A DNA stretch of 64,000 nt from Parietichytrium sp. I65-24A. Lineage: Eukaryota > Sar > Bigyra > Thraustochytrida > Thraustochytriidae. The stretch is from NCBI GenBank assembly GCA_012862575.1, contig BLSF01000098.1, positions 1-64,000 of the forward strand. Reading direction: 5' to 3'. This document shows, piece by piece, positions 21,981-31,640 of this stretch (within the stretch, counting starts at the first letter, position 1; each line of letters opens with the position of its first letter). Under the pieces are notes generated by a model. The model had not been told where the DNA came from. It saw only the letters and a program-made list of their open reading frames with translations, and made no database searches. A program made the translations under genes and the position numbers.

Positions 21981-24092
21981 CTACTCGTATATTGGCAAGA
22001 AGGTGTTAAACGCATTCTCCGCAAAAACGCCTGGGTCATTGAACCGCCGGCCAGTGTTCATAGCGTCGATTGACTCCATCTCAGACGCGGAGAGTGTCAT
22101 GCTGAAGGCGGCCAGATTTTGCTCAATGTGACGCGCATTCGCGGACTTGAATACTGCGCCGGTTCCACGCTGCAGAGCCCAACGTAGCATTACTTGCTGT
22201 GGCGTGGCGTTGTTTGCTTGGGCAATTCGCTGAATTGTTTCATTGTCTGCCAAGCTGTCTTGCTCGGAAGCCATTCCAATCTCCATATAGCTTGCTGGAC
22301 CCAGTGCAGAAAAGCCCATCACCTGAATACCACTTTGCTTGGCGAAACGCAGGAGCTGTTGTTGAGAGTTGAGAGGGTGCAGCTCCACCTGCAACACAGC
22401 GGGTGGCAGCTTAGCGTACGAGAGCATGTCTCTCAAGAGCTGGATGTTGAAATTGCACACACCAATGCTGCGAGCGCGGCCCTCAGTGACCAAGGCTTCC
22501 ATATTACGCCAAGTTTTCTCCATCGGTATCGCAGCAAGTTCGACCTGTGGATGAGAAGCCGATGGATCGTACAACCACTCTGGTGGGTAGCGCGTATCGA
22601 AGGGAACAAACTTTTGCGCAATTGGAAAGTGAACCATGTACAAGTCTACATAGTCTAAGCCAAGGTCCTCCAGGGTACGATTCAGTGCGGCTTCGACATG
22701 GTCCCCGTGATACGTGTTCCAAAGCTTGGAGACCACAAAGAGCTCGTCGCGGCGGACCAATCCTTGCTCGATGGCCATCGCAATTCCTTGGCCAACCTGT
22801 TTCTCGTTACCATAGTCACAGGCGCAGTCCAGGTGCCGCACGCCAGCTTTGATTGCATCAACCACAACTTGAGCGGTAGACTCTTTGGGGACCTTCCAAA
22901 ACCCAAGAGCCAAGCGAGGCATGAAGTCGCCATTGTAAAGTCGCGCAAGTACTGGAGTCTCCACCGCGGTACTCTGAACTTTTCGCGACGATTCGTAGAC
23001 ACCGCGCAAAGGTGAGCGTCCGACAGAGGCGAGCACGCGTCTCGACGAATTGAACGTGTTGCGAGAGTGCATGGTGACGGCGTTGTCCACGATAATGACA
23101 TCTCCGACCTGCCACGGGATGGCGACCTTGGCCATTTCCATGTACTGAAATACGCCCTCTAAGGCGTCTGCTTCGATCGGAGTTCCGTCCCCATACAGCA
23201 CGGCCTTGGACGGGTCATTGCGAGAGTCGACCCACCCTTTGAACGCCGCGACGATGCTGTTGAAAAAGGTTTTTGTATGTGTTCCAGGAATACTTCGGAT
23301 TGCGGGAAGAACGCCCGTGGTAGTTCGAAGGTCTTCATGCTCCAGCCACTCCCATGAGTGTCCCATAGAGCGCATCGTTGCCTCCGCTTCTTCTTTCGAG
23401 GAGACCATGAAAGTGTTCTTCCAAGAGCGTCCAATTGCGCTGGTTTCATCGTCTTGCGCTGGCATCGTACGGACGTATTTTACTCCAAGACGTTCGACTT
23501 TTGCGCTGGTCTCCGGATAATTCTCCCTGAAGAATTCGTACACTTTGTGTGAAAGGATGAGCGGCGTCTCTCCCCCTCGCTCTGGAGCTACCTGGCAATA
23601 AAACATGACATACCTCGGTGGGTTTGCGACCTGTGCCATCTCGTGATGAAAGGGAATAGGTTCGGACGGAGGGGACTCGTTTGCAGTGAAGACCACATCC
23701 CCCACGATGTTCCTTCGGACGGCTGCCCCGCCGACATACGGCATGTTCTCCAAGCCAAGACTGAGGACCACATCGGCAAAGTCCTGCGGCTGCTCTACCT
23801 TGAATCCCCTCAGCAGGACTGCCCCGTGCGTTTTCGCCAGCTCCAAAATCCCATCCGCATTCTCTTCGACAATCTGCGCTGCCGAGTGATTTTCAAACCC
23901 TTGAGCAGGCCCCATCGCGAGCGGGAAGCTCTTGCCATCGACCAGTTTCGCCTCGTCCACCTCCACTTGCGCCAATCCCGCGATGCCGTTTTCCACTTTG
24001 CAAGCTGCATCTTGGCCCGAAGCCATGGCGCCAAGCACGCAAATTACGGCGCCAAACGCGCACATTTTCATCTTCTTTGCCACCGAGGTCAT
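21981..24092 (-). CDS. Fusion of TauD-type Fe(II)/2-oxoglutarate dioxygenase and aldo-keto reductase
   Basis: 703 residues on the reverse strand from ATG 24092. Residues 8-27 are a hydrophobic, signal-peptide-like segment (CAFGAVICVLGAMASGQ). Residues about 40-360 are a TauD/TfdA-like dioxygenase: iron ligands H149 and E151 (PFHHEMAQ) and distal H342 (AVTMHSRNTF). Residues about 378-703 are an aldo-keto reductase with the catalytic tetrad D422, Y427 (DCACDYGNE), K456 (VVSKLW) and H488 (YMVHFP). The first domain would hydroxylate a substrate using iron and 2-oxoglutarate; the second reduces a carbonyl with NAD(P)H. Fusion suggests consecutive steps on one metabolite, possibly in the secretory pathway; the substrate is unknown. 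There is no intron. The 3' half was copied to 13969-14963. Confidence 0.88.
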   Translation of the reverse strand: MTSVAKKMKMCAFGAVICVLGAMASGQDAACKVENGIAGLAQVEVDEAKLVDGKSFPLAMGPAQGFENHSAAQIVEENADGILELAKTHGAVLLRGFKVEQPQDFADVVLSLGLENMPYVGGAAVRRNIVGDVVFTANESPPSEPIPFHHEMAQVANPPRYVMFYCQVAPERGGETPLILSHKVYEFFRENYPETSAKVERLGVKYVRTMPAQDDETSAIGRSWKNTFMVSSKEEAEATMRSMGHSWEWLEHEDLRTTTGVLPAIRSIPGTHTKTFFNSIVAAFKGWVDSRNDPSKAVLYGDGTPIEADALEGVFQYMEMAKVAIPWQVGDVIIVDNAVTMHSRNTFNSSRRVLASVGRSPLRGVYESSRKVQSTAVETPVLARLYNGDFMPRLALGFWKVPKESTAQVVVDAIKAGVRHLDCACDYGNEKQVGQGIAMAIEQGLVRRDELFVVSKLWNTYHGDHVEAALNRTLEDLGLDYVDLYMVHFPIAQKFVPFDTRYPPEWLYDPSASHPQVELAAIPMEKTWRNMEALVTEGRARSIGVCNFNIQLLRDMLSYAKLPPAVLQVELHPLNSQQQLLRFAKQSGIQVMGFSALGPASYMEIGMASEQDSLADNETIQRIAQANNATPQQVMLRWALQRGTGAVFKSANARHIEQNLAAFSMTLSASEMESIDAMNTGRRFNDPGVFAENAFNTFLPIYE

Positions 24093-25823
24093 CTTCGTCT
24101 TCTTCTTCTGATTCTGATTCTTCTTCTGCGCAACGATCGGAAGACTGACTGTCTATCGATCGATTGATCGATCAACCTCTGTCTCTCTGTGTCTTTCCTC
24201 GCGGCTCACATTAAGGGACTGCAGCTCCCAAACATTGCACTTGCGTCTTTCTCTTTCCCACTGTGACAATTGACAATACAACGATTGCATTGATTGATTC
24301 ATTGTATTCATTGATTGATTTGAGTCGATTGACAGTGAATGCTCATGCTCAGAATGCTCAGAATGATTGGAAAAGTAAAACCATCAACTTTCCGACTTAG
24401 CGAAGACTAGCGTATCGGCTAGTGAGGCATGCCTGGCGCACACTGCCGGTTGGGTGCAGCTTTCGCGCTGTGTCTTGTATTGTGGAGTAGCGGTGGAGGC
24501 GTGTGTGGATATGGGTAAATACGGGGTGGGGGTGATACCAAGAATGGGGTCAATTTGTGGAAAAGAATTGTGCTCACGGACTTCAGTTTGGTCGGCAATT
24601 ATCGGCAAATTTGGTGGAAAAGAGTCCGCGCTGCTGTGCGCGTCGTGGAAGAAGTTGAGGCTCGTTTGTTGGTCGTTGGGAGACGTTACTGGAAAGAAAA
24701 GCCACGGCCAGCTATGAGTTTTGAAAAGGATGTTAGTGCGGGCACATGATGATGATGATGATGCTGATGGCGATGGGGAGCGATGTGTTCGTGAAAGCAT
24801 TTGGGATGCTCGTTAGCTCGCGCGACTCTTGTTTCTTATCGTTCCCGCAAGGACGATCTTTCGTATAGCCCGCTGAAACTCCAGAATGCTCGGGCTATCT
24901 GTTCTCTTGTAGGCTTGGGTTCCTTGCCCCCTCCGACACAATCTAAGCAGTGGAGCCACGAAGTGACAGCGTAAACAAAGCCTATCGGAAGGTGGGGTGC
25001 AATCTAAGAGAGTCATCCCGTCCCAAGATCAACCGCTATGCAAAAGACGCACCACGAGACCGAAAACACAACCGAGAATTGCACCGCCCGACGAAACAAT
25101 TCTGCTCCTGACATCGAGAGAACCAAGAGGAAAGAAACAAGCAAGACTCCCGATCCCCCCAAAAAAGCACTCCAGTACACCATCGTCCTCCAGTCGCTCC
25201 AAGGCCAAAGCCAAAGTCAAAAGCCAATCGGAGCGGAGCGAAGTAGAGCAGAGCCAAAGAAAAATCAAAGCCAAAAATAAAGCCAGAGCCCAACCAACTC
25301 CAGAGCCTCCAGAGCCCATCAAAACCAGAACCAAATCAGAAACGAGCAAGGCGAAACGGAGCAGCTTCCAGCCCCAACGGAAGCAAGGCCTCAATGACAA
25401 TGACTTCTGTAACCTGAACTGCTCTTGAAGTGACTAAAGTAACGTGAATTGCAGGCTTGATTGGAAAGAAAGTTATGGATCAAGGCGAGCAAAGAGCAGC
25501 ACTCCAACCGGTCTCGCCGAGACCCATCTGCAACTCCATGTACTGACTGTGAGCACTTTCAACCACAAACTAAACATGAAAAACACATCACTCCCAACCT
25601 TCGGATACCTTCGAATACCTTCGACGACTTGGGACTTGGCGTCTTTCCCATGTATTGTTATTGTTGCCACATGTATTACTATTGTTCATCCAAATGGACA
25701 TGGACAAGTTATTGTAAAACTTAACAAGTTAATGCCACCACAGCCGAGAGAGAAAAGCGTTCCCCACACTTACGAGCCCCCACACTTACAGTCCCCCACA
25801 GTACTAGAAGTGTAATCCCCAAA
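24093..25823. other. Intergenic, no convincing gene
   Basis: Contains GATCGATTGATCGATCAA near 24156-24174, a GATTGATT-type repeat near 24290-24325, a GATGATGATGATG run at 24747-24761, and a purine-rich stretch (25190-25350) with repeated CAAAGCCAAAG units that gives long but low-complexity open frames on both strands. It separates two outward-reading genes (reverse fusion gene, forward SET gene), so both promoters should lie here. Confidence 0.45.
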
Positions 25824-26732
25824 ATGCAGAGAAGCACCCCACAGCTGCTAACGCTGCTGGTACAGCAAAACCTAGCAGTGGCCGTCCGCGCGCACGCTCA
25901 CGTGGGCGGCGGGAAAGGTCTCTTCACGTCGAAAGCGCAGCTGCGGGGCGCAGCTGTGGGGCCCATCGTACCTGTGGGAAGCGTACGCAAGTGTCCCCGG
26001 CGCGGACGGTCAAAGGAAAAGGAAGAAGAAGATGACGATGATAGAAACAAAGGGTGCGCGGTGTGCCTGAGCAGCAAGGTGCGCGAGGACTGTTCCATGT
26101 GCCGTAGCGAGGACCCCGATGAGCGGCAGCTGTGGGGAACGTTGCAGGAACTGCTCCGGGGACTGGAGCGGGAGGAGAAAGGTGAAGGAGGGCGGTCCAA
26201 GTCGGAGTTTGCGAGGCTGGCGGAGAGAGTGATGACGCGGATGAAAGTAGAAGAACTGTGGGAGATGCAGAATACTTTGGTCCTCGCGACGCATTTGGTG
26301 GTTCCGGAGATGGGAGAGAGAACGCTGGCGGTGGAATGGGGCGAACTAAGGAAGGATTCGCTGGCCAGATTGCAGCGCACGTTCGCAAGAGCAGGAGTGG
26401 GCGAGTCGTTTGGAGGAAAGTCCGTCTTGGAAGCGGATGCTGTGTTCAATCAGGTGCTGGGAAGCATTCATTTGAACTCTGTGGAAGGCCCCGCATGCTC
26501 GTGTTTGTACCCGGCGCTGTCATTTGTCAATCATTCGTGCAAGCCGTCGTGCGGCGTGCGTTTTGACGACGCAGTTGCGTATTTGGTGCCCAACAGAGAT
26601 CTGGCAGAGGGCGAGGAGCTCACCATTCACTACGCGGAAACCATGAATTTGTCGCGAAAGCAGCTCCAGCGGTACCTGTCACACAACTATGGCTTCCAAT
26701 GCCCGGAGAACTGCGCTTGCGGTGCCAAGTAG
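25824..26732 (+). CDS. SET-domain protein (SMYD-like lysine methyltransferase candidate)
   Basis: 302 residues from ATG 25824. The C-terminal part holds the SET core: SFVNHSCKPSCGVRF (the NHSC knot motif that lines the S-adenosylmethionine and lysine channel), NRDLAEGEELTIHYAE, and a post-SET cysteine cluster in YGFQCPENCACGAK. A cysteine-rich stretch at about residues 72-92 (CAVCLSSKVREDCSMC) sits where SMYD proteins have their MYND zinc finger, though it is shorter than usual. SET proteins methylate lysines on histones or other proteins. An acidic run (EKEEEDDDD) separates the start from the cysteine region. A SMYD- or SET5-like role is inferred. Confidence 0.82.
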   Translation: MQRSTPQLLTLLVQQNLAVAVRAHAHVGGGKGLFTSKAQLRGAAVGPIVPVGSVRKCPRRGRSKEKEEEDDDDRNKGCAVCLSSKVREDCSMCRSEDPDERQLWGTLQELLRGLEREEKGEGGRSKSEFARLAERVMTRMKVEELWEMQNTLVLATHLVVPEMGERTLAVEWGELRKDSLARLQRTFARAGVGESFGGKSVLEADAVFNQVLGSIHLNSVEGPACSCLYPALSFVNHSCKPSCGVRFDDAVAYLVPNRDLAEGEELTIHYAETMNLSRKQLQRYLSHNYGFQCPENCACGAK

Positions 26733-28374
26733 CTCGCAGCTTCAGCTAGTAGAAAGAAAGAAAGAGGACGGTGCCAACGGTGCCCGCGGTGGGCGATCCT
26801 CCAAGAATCTGCCCATGCTTCATGCTGCACGCGGTCCGGGAAAGGAAAGGTTGTTTGTTTGTTCATTATGCACGTGGGTTTGACCTGACCGACGTTGCGG
26901 ATTAAGTGGATGAAGGGACGAGTGACGACCCAGAGCATAGCGTTCTACAAACTTGGTGTAGCATAGCGTTCTACAAACGTGGTGTAGCATGCCGTTCTGC
27001 GCAGTGAAGGCGCACGAAAAGAGGGAGTTATCAGAGCGGGAAGCATCGATGACGCGAGAACTTGCCGCTGCGTTTGGAGCAACCCTGAGATGTACTTCTG
27101 ATATTCCTCACATTTTCTTCTTGTTTTCTTCTTGAGTCACAGGGTCGGAGTTCCAACCTCCCGGTGACCAGTCAATCCAGCATTTCGTTTCAGGGTTGAC
27201 AAAGCATAACTTTAATCGCCTATCGATCGATCAACAGGTCAATGTTCTTTTTTCATTCAACGTCACATAACATTTCAGATTTCGTCGACTGCATTGAACG
27301 GTTGAGTATAAATCCTCGAGCCCTGTTGAACGAAAAGCGAGACACCTCTGAGATGTTCTGCGTGTTGAGCACACGTGTCCTTTCGTGTAGACGCATCCAA
27401 ACGATTCATTCTCGAATCCTCCAATGCTCCAACCATCCCGAGACTTTTTATCAGCAGGACCTGAAGCTCCGTGTCTTCTTGAAAGAATCTACGGGGCATG
27501 CCGACCGGTTCCATCGTTCCCAAGCAAACCTTCCAGACCACGACACATTCATCTCTTCTTTCTTCTAACTCGGCGATGCATGTCCTTCCGCGAACACAGA
27601 CTCACAGACAGTCAAACCCAAGTCTGTTCTTCTCCATTGCAAACTCTCCGCCCAACTCCCAGTGATGATCGATCCCAAAGCAAACAAAAGACCAATAACT
27701 CACCAACCCCAAAGACCAATAATTGCAAGCACAGTTTCTACCACATAACTACTCAATACATTACCACTCCGTCACAGGCATCCTAAATACAGTCCCGCAT
27801 AGTGAATACACTACCATTCATTCAAACGCGACCGGGCAGTGGTAGTGAGACGATTAAACCTTTGCGTAAGAGTCTGGAAGAGCTCTCGGGCCTTGTGATT
27901 TTTAGAAATTTAGAAGTTTAGAACTTTTCGTTGTTTCTGAGTTGAGACGTTTTTCAAATTGGAACAAAAGTTATAGGCTCGAAGCGGTCGAAAACGCGCA
28001 CACATTTGCCGCATTCGAGCAGCCAAAAGCGCGCAGAATTGGCAGAAGTTGGCGCGCAGTCGACATATCACGTGCCAATTTGCGTGTGGGCGCCTGCACA
28101 GCGACGTTGCATTTGGTGAGAAACCATCCATCCTTCCATCTGTCCATCTGTCCATCTGTCCATCTCTCCATCTCTTCATCTGTCGGCCGATCCCGAACTA
28201 GACTCTCTCTCTCTCTCTCTCTGTGTGTGTGAGTGTGTTTTGCTCTCCTTTGGTCAGAAGCTTGACTTGGTCGGTCTGCCAGTTAAGAACAAAGTCGCAC
28301 GGCAAGATCTCTCGCAGGCAGCGTTCAAGAGACAGGCGCATCTTTGCTGGGGAAAGCTAGGTTGTGGCGGGACC
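26733..28374. other. Intergenic, no convincing gene
   Basis: A short direct repeat AGCATAGCGTTCTACAAAC(T/G)TGGTGT occurs twice near 26936-26988. There is a CCATCTGTCCATCTGTC repeat at 28126-28180 and a (CT)n/(GT)n run at 28204-28237 close to the WAPL-like start. Frames at 27242-27568 are open on both strands but match nothing I know. Confidence 0.45.
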
Positions 28375-30351
28375 ATGTCCATGTCCTCCTCCCGAGGCAG
28401 TCTTCGTCAGCGTCTGCGCGCCCGCGCTGGCGGCGAGAAGGGCGTCTCGCAATCAAAGAAGTCCGTGTCATCCAACAATTCATCATCATCGGCGTCGGCG
28501 TCTTCTTCTTCTTCTGCGTCGCACATCTCCAAGCTCGTGGACGCTCTGGAGCGCGGCGCGGATGACTGCCAATCGCTCAGGTCCATGCTCGCGGAGCCAA
28601 ATCTCGCGAACCAGGTGCGGTTTCGCGGGCAGCTGGCGAGGAAGCTTCTCCGCGCCGTTCTCTCGGCGCTGGTGCGTGCTGGGTTGAATGGCGCAAGCAC
28701 GGCGGCGACCTCGCTGGAGGACACAGACGAAGAAGCTGAGGAAACGCTGGCGCTCGCGGCAGCGGTGCTCGCGCGGGTCGCCGCTGTGGAGGACGGCTTG
28801 GAGGAGCTGGTGGGCGTCAAGGTGCTAGGCAGCTTGATACCGGACTGGGCTGCGCTGGCGACGCTCGTGGAAGCGGCCGAGGCGAGGTGCGCGAGCCGAG
28901 GTCGCGGGGCATGGCGGGACGTGAGCTTGCCGCGGAAGCTGGTGGCGATGGAGAATGTGGCGGAAGCTCCGGCGGGAAATGGGGCACTGGCCGCGATGGA
29001 CCTGGCGGTGGTCGCCGTGATGGTCGTTTCGAGGATTCATGTCTTGGTGCTCAAGCAGGAGAGTGGCGCTCCACTTGATGGAGAGGACATGCGCAGGTTC
29101 ATGCGGGGACTCAACCGGCTTTGTAGGCGGGTGGTCACCGAAAGCCGCGAGGCAGACTCCATGTCCATGTGGCGGGCGCAGACGGTGGCTACGGTGGCAG
29201 AACGGTACAGCAACATCCAAGGATTCGCCGCAAGCTTCATGGCCTTGGACGAAGCCAAGCCCTTTCTCAATGCCGTCATTCCCTATGCGGCGCGGTTGGT
29301 ACAAACACTGATGCCGCTGGTCAAAGCGGAGACCCCCGGCACCGAAGAGCGCGAGGAGCTCTGCAGAACACTCCTTCGTGTGTGCGCGAATGTGACCCAC
29401 AATTGTCCTGAAGGATACGAAGCAATGTCGGGCCCTGGCCTCCTCGATCAGGTGTGCAGAACGTTCGAAATTTGTTTGCAAGAACGTCGCGATCCAGGGT
29501 GGACCAACACGGAGTCTGGCACATTCTTATTCGATGTCAGCCTTACCGTGCTTGCACTTTTGACGAATTGTGTGGAGACGAGCGCTGCGAACCGGGGCAT
29601 TGTGGGCAATCTCATTGGATTCAAAGTCGCAGAATTCTTTACAACTTGCGTGCCAGACGAGGTGCGCACTCAGCTTGAGGTCGGAACGATTGGAAAAGAA
29701 ATCGAGTTCAACTGGTCCGCCGAGGACCTTGTGACCTGCGCATACACTTGCTTGCTCATGGCGTGTATGATGCGCCAGCACCCCGCCAACATCAAACTCC
29801 TGCAATCGGCTATTCCTGGCAAATCGTTCTCTATTCTTGTACAGGTTTTGGAGGCGTATATTGCCTTTCAAAAAGACGCTCAAGTTCTCTATGACGAGGC
29901 TCTGCTGAAAACTGTAGAAATCATCAAGGAAATCATTGCATTGGCCAAGCAAGGCGACACGCCTACAATCATACAATCTAGACACCCACCCACTCGAGGA
30001 ACCACTGCCAAAGCCATCCCTCCGCACCCGTCAAACGCGGCCACTGTGCCTCAACAACAACAGCAACAGCAACAGGGCGAGAAGGGCTTGGCTGCGAGAC
30101 CATCTCGTGCTCGAAGGATGCCCCCTGTGCCTGCTTTTTCAGAGGAGCAATCCCCAGAAAAACCTGGCAAGGAGACGGGCTCTGAGCTGTCGAAAGTGGG
30201 TGAGGTCGAAGTGGTGGAGCCTACGTATCAGATTCTGCAGAGGAAGAACGGCAAACGGGAGGCTCGCATACTAGATTCCGGTTCAACAATCAAACGGAAA
30301 CGCAAAGTTTCCAGCTCAGAAGTAATGGATCTCGATGATGTGTTGTCTTAG
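28375..30351 (+). CDS. WAPL: WAPL-like cohesin-release factor
   Basis: 658 residues from ATG 28375, chosen because the frame upstream of it has no ATG and runs into a (CT)n/(GT)n repeat. A serine-rich N-terminus (residues 20-50) is followed by an alpha-helical, HEAT-like region carrying the hallmark WAPL strings ANVTHNCPEGYEAM and ALLTNCVETSAANR. WAPL, with Pds5, opens the cohesin ring and releases it from chromatin. The C-terminal 150 residues are low complexity with a glutamine run and end in basic residues followed by MDLDDVLS; the KRKRK stretch is a likely nuclear signal. It is shorter than animal WAPL, as in many protists and fungi. No intron is needed. Confidence 0.78.
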   Translation: MSMSSSRGSLRQRLRARAGGEKGVSQSKKSVSSNNSSSSASASSSSSASHISKLVDALERGADDCQSLRSMLAEPNLANQVRFRGQLARKLLRAVLSALVRAGLNGASTAATSLEDTDEEAEETLALAAAVLARVAAVEDGLEELVGVKVLGSLIPDWAALATLVEAAEARCASRGRGAWRDVSLPRKLVAMENVAEAPAGNGALAAMDLAVVAVMVVSRIHVLVLKQESGAPLDGEDMRRFMRGLNRLCRRVVTESREADSMSMWRAQTVATVAERYSNIQGFAASFMALDEAKPFLNAVIPYAARLVQTLMPLVKAETPGTEEREELCRTLLRVCANVTHNCPEGYEAMSGPGLLDQVCRTFEICLQERRDPGWTNTESGTFLFDVSLTVLALLTNCVETSAANRGIVGNLIGFKVAEFFTTCVPDEVRTQLEVGTIGKEIEFNWSAEDLVTCAYTCLLMACMMRQHPANIKLLQSAIPGKSFSILVQVLEAYIAFQKDAQVLYDEALLKTVEIIKEIIALAKQGDTPTIIQSRHPPTRGTTAKAIPPHPSNAATVPQQQQQQQQGEKGLAARPSRARRMPPVPAFSEEQSPEKPGKETGSELSKVGEVEVVEPTYQILQRKNGKREARILDSGSTIKRKRKVSSSEVMDLDDVLS

Positions 30352-30703
30352 CCAGCCAGCTACTAGCTAGTTTTTTTAGAGTTAGTCTTGTTTGATATCT
30401 TTTTCTTACTTTTCATTCACTGTCAACGGCGGCTCACTTTTGATGGCTTTATTCCAAATGTGGCTTTCCTATTTCAATCAAAAAGCCCCGAGAGATTGGG
30501 AGGCTAGACTAGAAGAAAAAAATTGTACTCGAGGAAAAAGGGAAAGCAAAGTTTTTGCAGTAAGCTTTTTTAAAAATGACAAACAGAATACGTAGAAACA
30601 TCAATTAACGATCGATCACACACAGAGGCAGTCAGCTGAGAACGCGTGGAAGAAAGTATATGTAGCGAGGGGAAAAGTTCGAAAGACACACGCGCCAATG
30701 CCT
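30352..30703. other. Convergent 3' intergenic region
   Basis: Holds the 3' ends of the WAPL-like gene (forward) and the GYF gene (reverse). A palindromic AGCTACTAGCTAG lies at 30359-30371, followed by a T-rich run. No gene seen. Confidence 0.4.
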
Positions 30704-31357
30704 TTAATGAATGTGCCTGAATCCCTGCACCTCCTTGCCATTCACGTCGCGCATTGCCACCCTCCGCTTGCCTCCGTTCTTCTCGCTCGGGTACACCTTC
30801 TTCACACCGCGGTAACGTGGCGGCACAGGCATGCGTTCTGGAAACTTGAACCTGGGATCCTCGCCCATGACCTGTCGAGCTTGCTGCTGCTGCTGCTGAG
30901 GAGGAGCCCGTCCTCCTGCGACAGGGCTCTTCGGAATTGGAATCTCGAACGTGGACTCGACCGCAAAAGCGTCAGCAAAGTTTGGGAAATACGATCGCAA
31001 TTGATCCCACTTGGGGCTTGGCTGCGACACATCAATAATCATCAAAGTCGGCTCGAAATACCCCGCCATATGCCACTGCCGCATATGAATATCCGTAAAC
31101 GGCCCTTGCTGCTGGTGATTCCTGTCCAGAAAGTACCACATCCGGCCCTCTTCGGAGCCCATGTCATCGTCCAAAAACGCGCTGCTCCCGTTCGGAAAGT
31201 GCTCTGCCAGCGACTTGAAAGGATTCGCTCGCGGATCTCCTCTCGCTACGGGAAGATCGGCGGCTAGCCACCCTGCTTCGTACCAAGCACGCATCTCATC
31301 GCTCGAAAATGGCCCTTGCACCTTGCCTGCCTTGTCTCGAAAGTACCACTCCGACAT
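30704..31357 (-). CDS. Protein with two GYF domains
   Basis: 217 residues on the reverse strand from ATG 31357 (MSEWYFRDKAG). Two GYF domains are clear: residues about 3-50 (WYFRDKAGKVQGPFSSDEM and onward AWYEAGWL) and about 71-115 (MWYFLDRNHQQQGPF then MRQWHMAGYF). Both hold the W-x-Y-x-GPF-x-M-x-W-x-G-F pattern that binds proline-rich peptides such as PPG motifs. A glutamine run (QQQQQQ) follows, then a basic tail (RFKFPERMPVPPRYRGVKK). GYF proteins act as adaptors in mRNA processing and translation control or in splicing. The second domain is interrupted by a longer loop. In-frame codons upstream of the ATG are a low-complexity repeat, so they were excluded. Confidence 0.85.
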   Translation of the reverse strand: MSEWYFRDKAGKVQGPFSSDEMRAWYEAGWLAADLPVARGDPRANPFKSLAEHFPNGSSAFLDDDMGSEEGRMWYFLDRNHQQQGPFTDIHMRQWHMAGYFEPTLMIIDVSQPSPKWDQLRSYFPNFADAFAVESTFEIPIPKSPVAGGRAPPQQQQQQARQVMGEDPRFKFPERMPVPPRYRGVKKVYPSEKNGGKRRVAMRDVNGKEVQGFRHIH

Positions 31358-31640
31358 TCTCTCCTTTCTTTCTTTCTTTCTCTCTTTCACTCTTTCGTTC
31401 TTTCGTTCTTTCTATCGCACTTTCTTTCTTTCTATCGCTCTTTCTTTCTATCGCTCTTTCTTTCTATCGCTCTTTCTTTCTATCGCTCTTTCTTTCTCTC
31501 TTTCGCTCTTTCTTTCTTTCGCGTACAATAAACCACACACACAATCTCTCTCTCTCAATCTCTCTCTCTCTCACAACACACAATACACACAACACACAAT
31601 CTCTCTCTCTCTCTCTCTCTGTCTCTGTCTCTGAGCAGAT
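31358..31640 (+). repeat. Pyrimidine-rich microsatellites (CTTT)n, (CT)n and (AC)n
   Basis: Runs of TTTCTTTCTTTC and TTTCTATCGCTC units (31364-31520), then CA-rich and CTCTCTCTCT runs to 31640. This sits directly upstream of the reverse-strand GYF gene, so the transcript leader would be purine-rich. Confidence 0.85.

Noticed and set aside
24997-25428. Lys/Arg/Gln-rich forward frame and its hydrophobic reverse counterpart
   Set aside because: Low complexity from CAAAGCCAAAG repeats, no ATG-supported start, no family signal.
27242-27568. 108-codon forward and 88-codon reverse frames
   Set aside because: Both open over the same stretch, neither resembles a known protein, and no splice or start context decides between them.
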